From the NCBI GenBank assembly GCA_045546915.1, contig JAZQDU010000008.1:68116-132115 (forward strand): DNA of 64,000 bases. Reading direction: 5' to 3'. Of the stretch, positions 16,682 through 23,472 are shown one piece after another; position 1 is the first letter of the stretch; the number at the start of each line of letters is the position of its first letter. The stretch comes from UMGS172 sp045546915. GTDB lineage: Bacteria; Bacillota; Clostridia; Oscillospirales; Acutalibacteraceae. The position numbers and the translations under genes were made by a program. Below the pieces are notes generated by a model, which did no database searches, was not told the origin of the DNA, and saw only the letters and a program-made list of their open reading frames with translations.

Positions 16682-17029
16682 TTATTCTTTAATTCCGTCA
16701 ACACGAACGGTAACGTTGTTAACGGTAATACCCGTTGCTTCTTTAACAACGTATTTTACTTTGTGGGTAATGCTTTTAGCAATAGCGTTTATGTTCATAC
16801 CGTAAGCAACAATAATATGAAGGTCAACATTAATCATATCAAAATCGCCCGAAATACGAATACCTTTATCGGTATAATCTTTTTTAGAAAACAAATTTTT
16901 AAACTTCTGTTTTCCGTGAGGAGCCATACCGGCAACTCCGAAACAGGATGAAGCGGCATTACCGATAAGTTTTGCAAAATATTCGTTTGATACGGTAACT
17001 GTTCCTATTTTTGTTTCGTAAGCTATCAT
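16682..17029 (-). CDS. Asp23/Gls24 family protein
   Basis: A 115-residue protein of the Asp23/Gls24 (DUF322) family: GTVTVSNEYFAKLIGNAASSCFGVAGM at the N-terminus, VDLHIIVAYGMNINAIAKSI in the middle and NNVTVRVDGI at the end. Members are small cytoplasmic or membrane-associated envelope-stress proteins of unknown biochemical role. The YloU-type member next to the DAK2 gene is widespread in Firmicutes, and the same order is present here. The next gene (DAK2) begins 58 bp downstream, past a small GCAACGG/CCGTTGC hairpin (16641-16660) that has no T-run and may tune expression. A good Shine-Dalgarno (CGGAGGTACA) precedes the ATG. Confidence 0.92.
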   Translation of the reverse strand: MIAYETKIGTVTVSNEYFAKLIGNAASSCFGVAGMAPHGKQKFKNLFSKKDYTDKGIRISGDFDMINVDLHIIVAYGMNINAIAKSITHKVKYVVKEATGITVNNVTVRVDGIKE

Positions 17030-17061
17030 TTATTGTACCTCCGTTTTTAGTATAGTCAAAA

Positions 17062-18663
17062 CTACTTTGTGTTTGATATTCCGAAGTATGCGTCGGATGC
17101 CGACGATACATTTTCGATTGTAAGTGAAGTATCGCAAACCGTAACACCTAATGTGTAGCAAATAGGAATAAGCGGCATCTCGGCGTTAAAAGCGTTGATA
17201 ATATCGGTCAGCGAATATTCGCCATTATAAAAGCCTTTAACCGCTTTAGCGGTATTTAAGTGGTTTAGTGTTTCTTGGTTTGTTTCGTCTTGCTGGGTTT
17301 CGTCTTGCTGGGTTTCGTCTTCCGTTGTATTAGACTCCGGTTCTAATAACCCGTAAGCCAAACTGCCACCTGGGGTTACGAGTTCGGTTATGTCCATATT
17401 AGCGGGAACTCTTGCCTCAGCAATATAAAGGTCAAACCAACCGTTTCTAAGTGAAGAGGTATATTCCTTCCATTCCATAGGTTTTTCTACAATTGAAATT
17501 CCAATAGTTTTAAACTGGTTTGCCAACTGCTTTGCTAATTCAGCACGGCGCGAATTACCGTTATAGTAGACTAAACCAAATTCCAACCTTTTTCCTTTAG
17601 AATTGACAAAGTATCCCTCTTCATCTTTATTATTATAACCGATACTCTTTAAATAAGCAACCATTATTTCTGTGTCGCTCGATGAAGATATATTTTGAAC
17701 ACCCTTTGCGTCCTCAAAAACGGGGTTAAAAATACCGGTGGCAGGTGTAGCATAGGTGAAGTATGAGTTTTGGCAAAGGTTTGCACGGTCAACACAGGCA
17801 GAAAGAGCATACCTGAACTGTTCATTTTTAAAGAGAGCTTTGTTGTGGTTGAGTCCCAAAAAAATTAATCTGTTTAAAGAAATTGTACTTAAGTTGCCCG
17901 ACATAGGAGGAATAACTCCGTCAGAGAGGTCGGTGCTGTATATGCTTACATTGCCCGACTCAAGGTTGTATTTTGCAACATCGTTATCGGGAGCGTTTAC
18001 AAGGTTAATTTCAGCAATGTTAGGTGTTCCCAAAATGTGCGACTGATTGCGGTAAAGTTTTAAATTTGCAAAATCGGGCACATATCGTCCCGAACCGATA
18101 GGCGGCAGAGCAATTTTGTTTTCGTCGGTCAGTTTGTCAGAACCTTTTTTTATAATTGGAAAATCAAGTAGGTTTTCAAAATAAGGGTCCGCCTTTTTCA
18201 AGGTGATGCTAATTGTATCCGAAGACTCTACCGTAATCAACGCGATACTGTTTAGTGCAGATGCATAATAAGTGTCTGATTCTTTAGCAAGTAAATATGA
18301 GTATTCCACATCGTCAGCGGTAACGCGGGAGCCGTCTGAAAACAGAGCATTTTTAAGCGTTACGGTGCACACCTTTTCGTTTCGTTCAATGCTTTTCGCC
18401 AAAACATATTCAGGTTTATATTGGTTGTTAATTCTTACCAGAGGGTCAAAAATAAGTGACGACAACTGACGGTTGACCATGGTTTTGGCAAGGTAAGGAT
18501 TTATGGAATCTCCGTTGCAGTAAAGCAGTCCAAACTGTTTTTGAGTGCGGTTATCAGAGGTTGACGGCTGAGGCTCTTCATTTTGCGAGGGGTTGTTTTT
18601 AGCCGAGCATGAGCAGAGTAAAACAAGACACATAATAAGAAATAAACTGATTACTTTTTTCAT
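17062..18663 (-). CDS. Peptide-type ABC substrate-binding lipoprotein (SBP_bac_5 family)
   Basis: A 533-residue lipoprotein. The signal MKKVISLFLIMCLVLLCSC ends in a lipobox with the lipidated cysteine at C19. The rest matches the family 5 extracellular solute-binding fold used for oligopeptides, nickel and similar ligands: LSSLIFDPLVRINNQYKPEYVLAKS, a SDGSRVTADDVEYS segment (highly typical), RYALSACVDRANLC, and a C-terminal lobe. A low-complexity insert of DETQQ repeats (about 448-461) interrupts the C-terminal lobe. No permease or ATPase gene is adjacent, so it is an orphan binding protein whose transporter is elsewhere or which acts as a sensor. Flanking genes are ymdB and the Asp23 gene, on the same strand with short gaps. 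Ligand not inferable. Confidence 0.85.
   Translation of the reverse strand: MKKVISLFLIMCLVLLCSCSAKNNPSQNEEPQPSTSDNRTQKQFGLLYCNGDSINPYLAKTMVNRQLSSLIFDPLVRINNQYKPEYVLAKSIERNEKVCTVTLKNALFSDGSRVTADDVEYSYLLAKESDTYYASALNSIALITVESSDTISITLKKADPYFENLLDFPIIKKGSDKLTDENKIALPPIGSGRYVPDFANLKLYRNQSHILGTPNIAEINLVNAPDNDVAKYNLESGNVSIYSTDLSDGVIPPMSGNLSTISLNRLIFLGLNHNKALFKNEQFRYALSACVDRANLCQNSYFTYATPATGIFNPVFEDAKGVQNISSSSDTEIMVAYLKSIGYNNKDEEGYFVNSKGKRLEFGLVYYNGNSRRAELAKQLANQFKTIGISIVEKPMEWKEYTSSLRNGWFDLYIAEARVPANMDITELVTPGGSLAYGLLEPESNTTEDETQQDETQQDETNQETLNHLNTAKAVKGFYNGEYSLTDIINAFNAEMPLIPICYTLGVTVCDTSLTIENVSSASDAYFGISNTK
17282..17321. repeat. 15-bp tandem repeat within the binding-protein gene
   Basis: Two full copies and a two-thirds copy of GTTTCGTCTTGCTGG occur back to back. 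Being 15 bp long, the unit keeps frame and encodes a QQDET-type repeat, so the copy number could vary without disrupting the protein. Confidence 0.85.
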
Positions 18664-18681
18664 GTTTTCTGCTCCTTTTCT

Positions 18682-19455
18682 TTATATTTTTATTCTTTTG
18701 ATATCGGTTGTTTTGCCGGTTTTACGGTCTATTTCAAAAATGCAACCATTAAGCTGGCATTCTCCGTCGGCAAGCAGGAATTTTACAGGGGTACCGTCTT
18801 TAATTCGGGCGAGTGACAATTCATTTTTTACACCCAAAACCGAGTCGGTAGGGCCGGTCATACCAATATCTGTAATAAAACCGCAACCGTTTTTTAAAAT
18901 CTGTTCGTCGGCGGTCAGTACGTGGGTGTGTGTTCCAAAAACGGCTGATACTCGGCCGTCGAGATAATAGGCAAGTGCCCTTTTTTCCGAGGTTGCTTCG
19001 GCATGAAAATCGACTAAAATTATATTTGTTCCGTCTATTTTTGCCGTTTCTATAAGTTGGTCTGCCGTTAAAAACGGGTCGTTAGCCTCAGGCAGATAAA
19101 CCCTGCCTATAAGGTTTATTACAGCAACACGTGTATGGCCTAAATCAAGAACAGTATAACCTTTGCCGGGACCTGTAGTAATCATGTTGTGAGGTCTTAA
19201 TAAATAAGGGTCACTGTCAAGACTTTCGAAAATCTCGCGTCTTGTTAAAGAGTGGTTACCGCCGGTTATAATGTCAGCACCCGCAATATATAAAGATTCG
19301 GCAGAAACAGGGGTAATTCCGTTGCCGTCGGCGGAATTTTCGCCGTTTACAATGCAACAGTCAATTTTTTCGTCAACTTTAATTTTTGGCAGTACGCGTT
19401 TTAAATAATCGCAACCTATACTGCCGCAAACATCACCAACGCAAAGTATACGCAT
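18682..19455 (-). CDS. YmdB-type metallophosphoesterase
   Basis: A 257-residue binuclear metallophosphoesterase of the YmdB (TIGR00282) family. Metal-binding signatures are ILCVGDVCGSIG (D8), VNGENSADGNGITP (N/E near 39-41), GGNHSLTRRE, VDFHAEATSEKRAL and FGTHTHVLTADEQI. The Bacillus subtilis homologue hydrolyses 2',3'-cyclic AMP and influences biofilm and motility gene expression. The length is standard. In many Firmicutes the gene follows rny; here that neighbour is absent. Downstream on the same strand, 18 bp away, is the peptide-binding lipoprotein gene. The start ATG follows GAGGAGGCCGAAA on the minus strand. Confidence 0.93.
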   Translation of the reverse strand: MRILCVGDVCGSIGCDYLKRVLPKIKVDEKIDCCIVNGENSADGNGITPVSAESLYIAGADIITGGNHSLTRREIFESLDSDPYLLRPHNMITTGPGKGYTVLDLGHTRVAVINLIGRVYLPEANDPFLTADQLIETAKIDGTNIILVDFHAEATSEKRALAYYLDGRVSAVFGTHTHVLTADEQILKNGCGFITDIGMTGPTDSVLGVKNELSLARIKDGTPVKFLLADGECQLNGCIFEIDRKTGKTTDIKRIKI

Positions 19456-19505
19456 TTTCGGCCTCCTCTTTTTTAGTATATATTTTTAATATTATATCAT
19501 AATGC

Positions 19506-20390
19506 CTATCTTTTTTCAATCGTTTTTGCTCTTTGCAGAGCAATCAATCCGGCAATAACAAGCATAATGCCCGCAAACCCGCTGATACCTGGCATTTCGG
19601 AAAACGCAATCATTCCGACAACTGTGGTCATACAAGGCTCGATTATCGACAAAACCGATGCTTTTCCCGCCTCGGTTTTTGAAAGACCGTATGTATAAAG
19701 AATATAAGGTAATATTGTGCACAAAATTGAAACGGCAACGCAGTTGATACTGCCTCTTACTGTAGTTATAAGTGGGATTAATGTTTCAAGGTGACAAATA
19801 GGCAGAGAACCGATTAATGCAAATAAAAACGTGTAAAAAGTAATGGTCAAAGCATTGTATTTTTTAGCGGCATATTTGCCGAAAATACTGTAGAGTGCAT
19901 ATCCGAATCCTGACAGCAGGCCGTAAATAAAACCCAGTTTAGTGCATCGCAAAGAGCCTGATAAACACATAAAAATACAACCGATAAAACATATTAAAAG
20001 GCAAATGCATTTAAGAGAGGTAATTTTTTCTTTAAAGAGGGGAGCGGACAGCATGGTTACCCAAAAAGGTGAGGTATACATTAAAATGCAGGCAACCGAT
20101 AAAGAGTTTTCAATGGTCGAGGATATGTAGCAGATGTTAAAAAATAAAAAACTGCATATACCTGTGCCGAAGAACATCCACAAGTCACGCAAATGTATTT
20201 TAAAAAGAGAACGGTCTTTTAAAAGTATAATAATCCCCAACACAACAACAGTGATAAAGGCACGAACAGCCACGATTTGAACTGATTTAAACCCTAAATC
20301 GCTTAAATTTCTTGTAAATATACCAATGGTACCCCAAAGTAAAGCCGAAATAATAATTGATATTTCACCAAGACGCAATTTTGCTTTCAT
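19506..20390 (-). CDS. EamA-family (DMT) transporter
   Basis: A 294-residue integral membrane protein with about ten helices arranged as two EamA repeats. The first begins LGEISIIISALLWGTIGIFTRNL and the second GFIYGLLSGFGYALYSIFGKYA. EamA proteins export amino acids, metabolites or nucleotide sugars. The conserved PF-WVT-type and EP-x-x-T segments (SIIEPCMTTVVG) are present. I chose ATG 20390 since GGAGGTGG lies just before it and family members start near MKxxxxLGE. An upstream in-frame ATG would only add a non-conserved segment that overlaps the promoter -10. Monocistronic or leading the ymdB group, 50 bp upstream of ymdB. Confidence 0.9.
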   Translation of the reverse strand: MKAKLRLGEISIIISALLWGTIGIFTRNLSDLGFKSVQIVAVRAFITVVVLGIIILLKDRSLFKIHLRDLWMFFGTGICSFLFFNICYISSTIENSLSVACILMYTSPFWVTMLSAPLFKEKITSLKCICLLICFIGCIFMCLSGSLRCTKLGFIYGLLSGFGYALYSIFGKYAAKKYNALTITFYTFLFALIGSLPICHLETLIPLITTVRGSINCVAVSILCTILPYILYTYGLSKTEAGKASVLSIIEPCMTTVVGMIAFSEMPGISGFAGIMLVIAGLIALQRAKTIEKR

Positions 20391-20420
20391 TAATCCGCCA
20401 CCTCCAAAAACAATACGAGC

Positions 20421-20449
20421 ATTATACAATATCGAAACGCAGTTTTCAA
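20421..20449 (-). promoter_or_regulatory. SigA-type promoter for the EamA gene
   Basis: On the minus strand TTGAAA (20444-20449), 17 bp, TATAAT (20421-20426). Confidence 0.82.
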
Positions 20450-20526
20450 CAAATAATGATTACTTGTTGAAAAATTTGTCAGTAATTTCAAAGTTCAAAT
20501 GCAAAATACAAAGACCTTTGTAAAAC

Positions 20527-20555
20527 AAAAACCCCGTTCCAAGAACGGGGTTTTT
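20527..20555. terminator. Intrinsic terminator, strong, bidirectional
   Basis: AAAAACCCCGTTC, loop CAA, GAACGGGGTTTTT. It closes the minus-strand lipoprotein/membrane-protein unit and isolates it from the EamA gene. Confidence 0.92.
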
Positions 20556-20561
20556 GTTGAA

Positions 20562-21080
20562 TTAGATTTTGTTATACAGTTCATTTATTTCTCGATTTCG
20601 TCTTTTTTGTCCAAAGTATTGTGACAAGCAACTTATTGGCAAATATAAGATAAATTGTATTGCTACAAGGCACAGATGTATTTTGCCTTGAGGTATTTTT
20701 GGAGATGGTATATGCGGTGCAAAAATTGCTTGTGCAATATCTTGTGCTGAAGAAGCAAAGTGTGGACCATAAAAATTGATGCTATAGCAAATGATGTGTT
20801 GTAATAAAAAAAGAATAATTAGAGTGAAGAAAGATAGAACGATATTATGCTTTTTTTCCTTATAGCCTGTTTTGAAAAACAAAATAGCTAAACCAACCGA
20901 CATTCCAATAGTTTCAAGACCAGACCTAACTATTTTTTCTGAAAAAACTGATAATTCAAAAATAATTTCGATTGGATATAACAAAAGGATTTCAACCAAC
21001 AAACCTATCCAAAGCGAACAAAAATAGTTAACGAAAACAGAAAACGCATTGTTGAGAAAAAGTTTTTTACTTGTGTCCAA
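20562..21080 (-). CDS. Small integral membrane protein, unknown
   Basis: A 172-residue protein with four or five hydrophobic helices (about 12-40, 55-75, 82-105, 135-158) and a positively charged C-terminus (QKRRNREINELYNK). I recognise no family. It follows the lipoprotein gene by 17 bp on the same strand and ends at the strong terminator, so the two form one unit. The coding sequence is clearly richer in A+T than its neighbours, with many AAA, TTT and ATT codons, as is the lipoprotein gene. This is compatible with acquisition from another low-GC source. The start ATG is preceded by a weak GCGGGGCG. Confidence 0.7.
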   Translation of the reverse strand: MDTSKKLFLNNAFSVFVNYFCSLWIGLLVEILLLYPIEIIFELSVFSEKIVRSGLETIGMSVGLAILFFKTGYKEKKHNIVLSFFTLIILFLLQHIICYSINFYGPHFASSAQDIAQAIFAPHIPSPKIPQGKIHLCLVAIQFILYLPISCLSQYFGQKRRNREINELYNKI

Positions 21081-21097
21081 TATTTTCGCCCCGCATT

Positions 21098-22276
21098 TTA
21101 ATTTAATTCAATTTTCAATACTTTACCAATATCGTTTGAAGATATTCCATCTCCACCAAGACCAACATAAAAATCGTTGCCATTTTTTTCAAAACTTAAA
21201 GCACTGCAACTATGATTGAACGAATAAACTTCCGTTAAATTTTCTCCGTTTAAGGCATAGATTGTGTTATTAAAATCGTTGTTATTTTTAATAACTGCCA
21301 AAACGTAGAGGGTTTCACCGTTGCCTTTATCAACCATTAAATCAGTGACGCAAGCATTGTTAGGTATATTGATTTTTTTGAAATTTATAAAATCATCGGT
21401 TTTGTAAAGATTGCCCATTGATAAATAACAACTATTATTAATAACAGCATCAGCATTAAATAATAATTGGTTTTTAATCGGTTTATTCATTTTCATTCCG
21501 CTGGCCTTAAAAGCTTGGCAGAATTCAAACACGTTGTTTTTTAATTGGAAAAACTCAAGAGTGGTTTTACCATCGTAATAAGTAATTGTTAAAGCACAGT
21601 ATAATTTATCGTTTATGTTAAATAAATCAGTAACTCTTTTATATTTAACGTTTGGTGTGTTTTTTAGAGCGTCAATAACATTTGTGCCTTTTTTATATAG
21701 AGGAATATTGGTGTATTCATTAGTTTCAGGAACAAATTTTACAACAGGGTAATCATTAGTTTCATATCCAACACCAAAGTAAAAGGCGTTTTTGTAATAT
21801 GCTGCGTCAAAGGTATGTAAAGCATCCTTTATTTTTGAAAATGTTTGCCATTTACCTTCTTTTAAAACATAATTTTCTGCATATTCAGGACGTCCTATCG
21901 GGTCGGCACCAATCGCAATATTTTCGCCGTTTAAATTTAAAAAACGAATAATAGCCTCTTGTGCAAATGTTCCGGAATTTATCCATTGTAATGTTTTGTT
22001 AGAATACTTAAAAATGGATGTTTCGCCCGAGTTGTAATCAAAGTCGCCATTAGCAACATAAAGTTCATCATTAATTATTGAGATATCCCAAGGATTTCTT
22101 GCATTGGCAGTTATATTTGTGATTTCGTGAGAACATATTCCCAAATCAATTATAGATGTTTCTGGGCTTGAGTTGTCGTTGGGTGTAGGATTGCTACTTG
22201 TTCCTGTTGTCTCACACGCCGACAAACAGAAAAGCATACAAACAGCAAGCAATAGTGAAATTAATTTCTTTGACAT
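21098..22276 (-). CDS. Putative lipoprotein with beta-propeller-like body
   Basis: A 392-residue predicted lipoprotein: MSKKLISLLLAVCMLFCLSAC ends with lipobox L-S-A-C21, followed by a Thr/Ser/Asn/Pro-rich linker. The body alternates strands of the form aromatic-x-x-N/G-x-x-Y with acidic turns (for example IINDELYVANGDFDYNSGETSIFKYSN and KNGNDFYVGLGGDG), suggesting a beta-propeller with several blades, but no family name can be given. Start ATG 22276 has GGAGGA at the right spacing. A longer in-frame reading through the upstream terminator hairpin is rejected. The gene is first in a two-gene unit behind the structured leader at 22277-22506, so it is the prime candidate for regulation by that leader. 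AT-rich relative to neighbours. Confidence 0.78.
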   Translation of the reverse strand: MSKKLISLLLAVCMLFCLSACETTGTSSNPTPNDNSSPETSIIDLGICSHEITNITANARNPWDISIINDELYVANGDFDYNSGETSIFKYSNKTLQWINSGTFAQEAIIRFLNLNGENIAIGADPIGRPEYAENYVLKEGKWQTFSKIKDALHTFDAAYYKNAFYFGVGYETNDYPVVKFVPETNEYTNIPLYKKGTNVIDALKNTPNVKYKRVTDLFNINDKLYCALTITYYDGKTTLEFFQLKNNVFEFCQAFKASGMKMNKPIKNQLLFNADAVINNSCYLSMGNLYKTDDFINFKKINIPNNACVTDLMVDKGNGETLYVLAVIKNNNDFNNTIYALNGENLTEVYSFNHSCSALSFEKNGNDFYVGLGGDGISSNDIGKVLKIELN

Positions 22277-22506
22277 TTTTCTTTCCTCCAAAATAAAAAA
22301 AGTGCGACAAACGAAGTTATCGCACTGAAAAATGCAAACCCCGATTGTCGCCAAACAAATCAAAATCAGAATGGAAGTAGTTTCGTCATCCTAATTTGTG
22401 GAATTTGCATTTTTACCAAATTCAAAAATTAGGATGCAGAAAAACGGGTATAATATACCCCATAAAAAAGGACTACACCATTTTTTGATTATTTGATTTG
22501 TTTGGC
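22277..22506 (-). promoter_or_regulatory. Candidate structured RNA leader with terminator (attenuator or riboswitch-like)
   Basis: Minus-strand transcription from the promoter at 22513-22541 should start near 22506. The RNA then begins with one arm of a 15-nt perfect inverted repeat (22492-22506 with 22350-22364), imperfectly extended for a further dozen or more bases to form a closing stem. Inside lie a palindrome GGGTATATTATACCC (22446-22460) and a long hairpin (22387-22436; 11 bp plus 7 bp around a 9-nt loop). The loop side (22404-22414) is perfectly complementary over 11 nt to 22328-22338, just before an intrinsic terminator (22301-22326) whose T-tract abuts the Shine-Dalgarno. Nothing here matches a riboswitch class I know. 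This accounts for the roughly 230 bases before the lipoprotein gene. Confidence 0.6.
22291..22326 (-). terminator. Intrinsic terminator in the lipoprotein leader
   Basis: On the minus strand AGTGCGATAA, loop CTTCGT, TTGTCGCACT, followed by seven T residues. It sits only a few bases upstream of the GGAGGA of the lipoprotein gene, in the position expected for transcription attenuation. Confidence 0.8.
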
Positions 22507-22512
22507 TTAATT

Positions 22513-22541
22513 AGTATATCACACATTTGGAGTTTTTACAA
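22513..22541 (-). promoter_or_regulatory. SigA-type promoter for the structured leader
   Basis: On the minus strand TTGTAA (22536-22541), 17 bp, TATACT (22513-22518). Confidence 0.75.
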
Positions 22542-22602
22542 CTATTTATAATAAAAAATAATCCTATTGTAGCGCAAGCATATTATAAAAGCGGTAGAAA
22601 AT

Positions 22603-22678
22603 CAATGCGGAGCATTGTATATCATAAAGCCGACAGTTATATACACTTCGTGTGATGATATACCAAGCCTGTCGGCTT
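22603..22678. repeat. Hairpin-module repeat element
   Basis: Short perfect hairpins are linked by related spacers: CAATGC-gga-GCATTG (22603-22617), spacer tatatcat, then AAGCCGACAG (22627-22636) pairing with CTGTCGGCTT (22669-22678), enclosing ACAC-ttc-GTGT (22643-22653), followed by atgatata. I recall comparable mosaics of small hairpins joined by gatata-type spacers as dispersed repeats in gut Clostridia. Whether copies exist elsewhere in this genome cannot be seen here. Confidence 0.55.
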
Positions 22679-22683
22679 GAATA

Positions 22684-22717
22684 AAAAAATCCTCGTTCCG
22701 AAGAACGAGGATTTTTT
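22684..22717 (-). terminator. Terminator of tRNA-Thr
   Basis: ATCCTCGTTC, tetraloop CGAA, GAACGAGGAT, flanked by A and T runs. It begins right after the encoded CCA end of the tRNA. The stem is symmetrical and could work in both directions. Confidence 0.9.
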
Positions 22718-22792
22718 GGAGCTGTTAGGCAGACTCGAACTGCCGACCTCATCCTTACCAAGGATGTGCTCTACCACCTGAGCCATAACAGC
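22717..22792 (-). tRNA. tRNA-Thr (GGT anticodon)
   Basis: A full cloverleaf can be folded on the minus strand. The acceptor GCTGTTA pairs with TAACAGC, the D-arm contains GGCTCAGGTGGTAGAGC, and the anticodon arm ATCC-TTGGTAA-GGAT gives anticodon GGT. The T-arm is GGCAG-TTCGAGT-CTGCC. Discriminator T is followed by an encoded CCA (22717-22719). Length with CCA is 76 nt. It has its own promoter and terminator. Confidence 0.96.
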
Positions 22793-22795
22793 ATA

Positions 22796-22839
22796 TTGAC
22801 AACGGTATGTATTTTACATCATCTTAATACCGTTGTCAA
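22796..22839 (-). promoter_or_regulatory. tRNA-Thr promoter within a 13-bp perfect inverted repeat
   Basis: On the minus strand TTGACA (22834-22839), 17 bp, TAAAAT (22811-22816). The -35 hexamer is part of the arm TTGACAACGGTAT, and its exact complement (22796-22808) covers the transcription start region. The two arms are 18 bp apart, so the -10 box lies in the loop. The arrangement looks like an operator or a hairpin at the end of the nrdR transcript. Confidence 0.7.
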
Positions 22840-22868
22840 GACTAATTTTTAAAAATTAAAACATTTTA

Positions 22869-23327
22869 TTATTTTTTGTCGACAAGTAATTTGTTAAGCT
22901 CGTCCATAAAGGTGCTAATATCTTTAAACTGACGGTAAACACTGGCAAATCTTACGTATGCGACTTCGTCTAATGTCTTAAGTTTTTCCATTACAAGTTC
23001 ACCGATTCGTTCGCTTGTAACCTCGCGGTCGAGTGAGTTTTGAAGTACTGCTTCAATATCGTCAACTGCGTGTTCAATATTGTTAATAGAAACGGGACGC
23101 TTTTCACATGCTTTGAGCATACCGTTAATAAGTTTGTCTCGGTTAAATACTTCGCGTGATTTATCCTTCTTAATAACAATAACGGGCAAACTCTCAATTA
23201 TTTCATAAGTAGTAAAACGCTTCTGGCATTTAAGACACTCTCTGCGACGGCGGATGCGTTCGCCTTCGTCGGTAGGTCTCGAATCGATTACCTTGCTTTC
23301 TTCATAAGAACAGAACGGACACTTCAT
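22869..23327 (-). CDS. nrdR: Transcriptional repressor NrdR
   Basis: A 152-residue regulator of ribonucleotide reductase genes. The N-terminal zinc ribbon has C3-P-F-C6 and C31-L-K-C34 and contains DSRPTDEGERIRRRRECLKC, the hallmark of NrdR. The following ATP-cone domain (about 49-139) starts VIVIKKDKSREVFNRDKLINGMLKACEKRPV and ends AYVRFASVYRQFKD. NrdR binds ATP or dATP and represses nrd operons at NrdR boxes. Length and motifs are complete. No nrd gene lies in the window. The gene is alone between its own promoter and the tRNA-Thr gene. Confidence 0.97.
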   Translation of the reverse strand: MKCPFCSYEESKVIDSRPTDEGERIRRRRECLKCQKRFTTYEIIESLPVIVIKKDKSREVFNRDKLINGMLKACEKRPVSINNIEHAVDDIEAVLQNSLDREVTSERIGELVMEKLKTLDEVAYVRFASVYRQFKDISTFMDELNKLLVDKK

Positions 23328-23359
23328 ATTAAGACGCTCCTAACAATATTGTTTGATTC

Positions 23360-23388
23360 ATTGTAACACATAATCCACAATATAACAA
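23360..23388 (-). promoter_or_regulatory. SigA-type promoter for nrdR
   Basis: On the minus strand TTGTTA (23383-23388), 17 bp, TACAAT (23360-23365). Confidence 0.7.
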
Positions 23389-23415
23389 GAAAAATTTTGA
23401 AATTAATGCAATATA

Positions 23416-23444
23416 TTGAAATTTTTTGAGGTTTATGGTAAAAT
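23416..23444 (+). promoter_or_regulatory. SigA-type promoter for azlCD
   Basis: TTGAAA (23416-23421), 17 bp, TAAAAT (23439-23444). Its position rules out translation starts upstream of about 23450. Confidence 0.7.
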
Positions 23445-23472
23445 ACCGCCGTATTATTATAGAAACAAGGCG

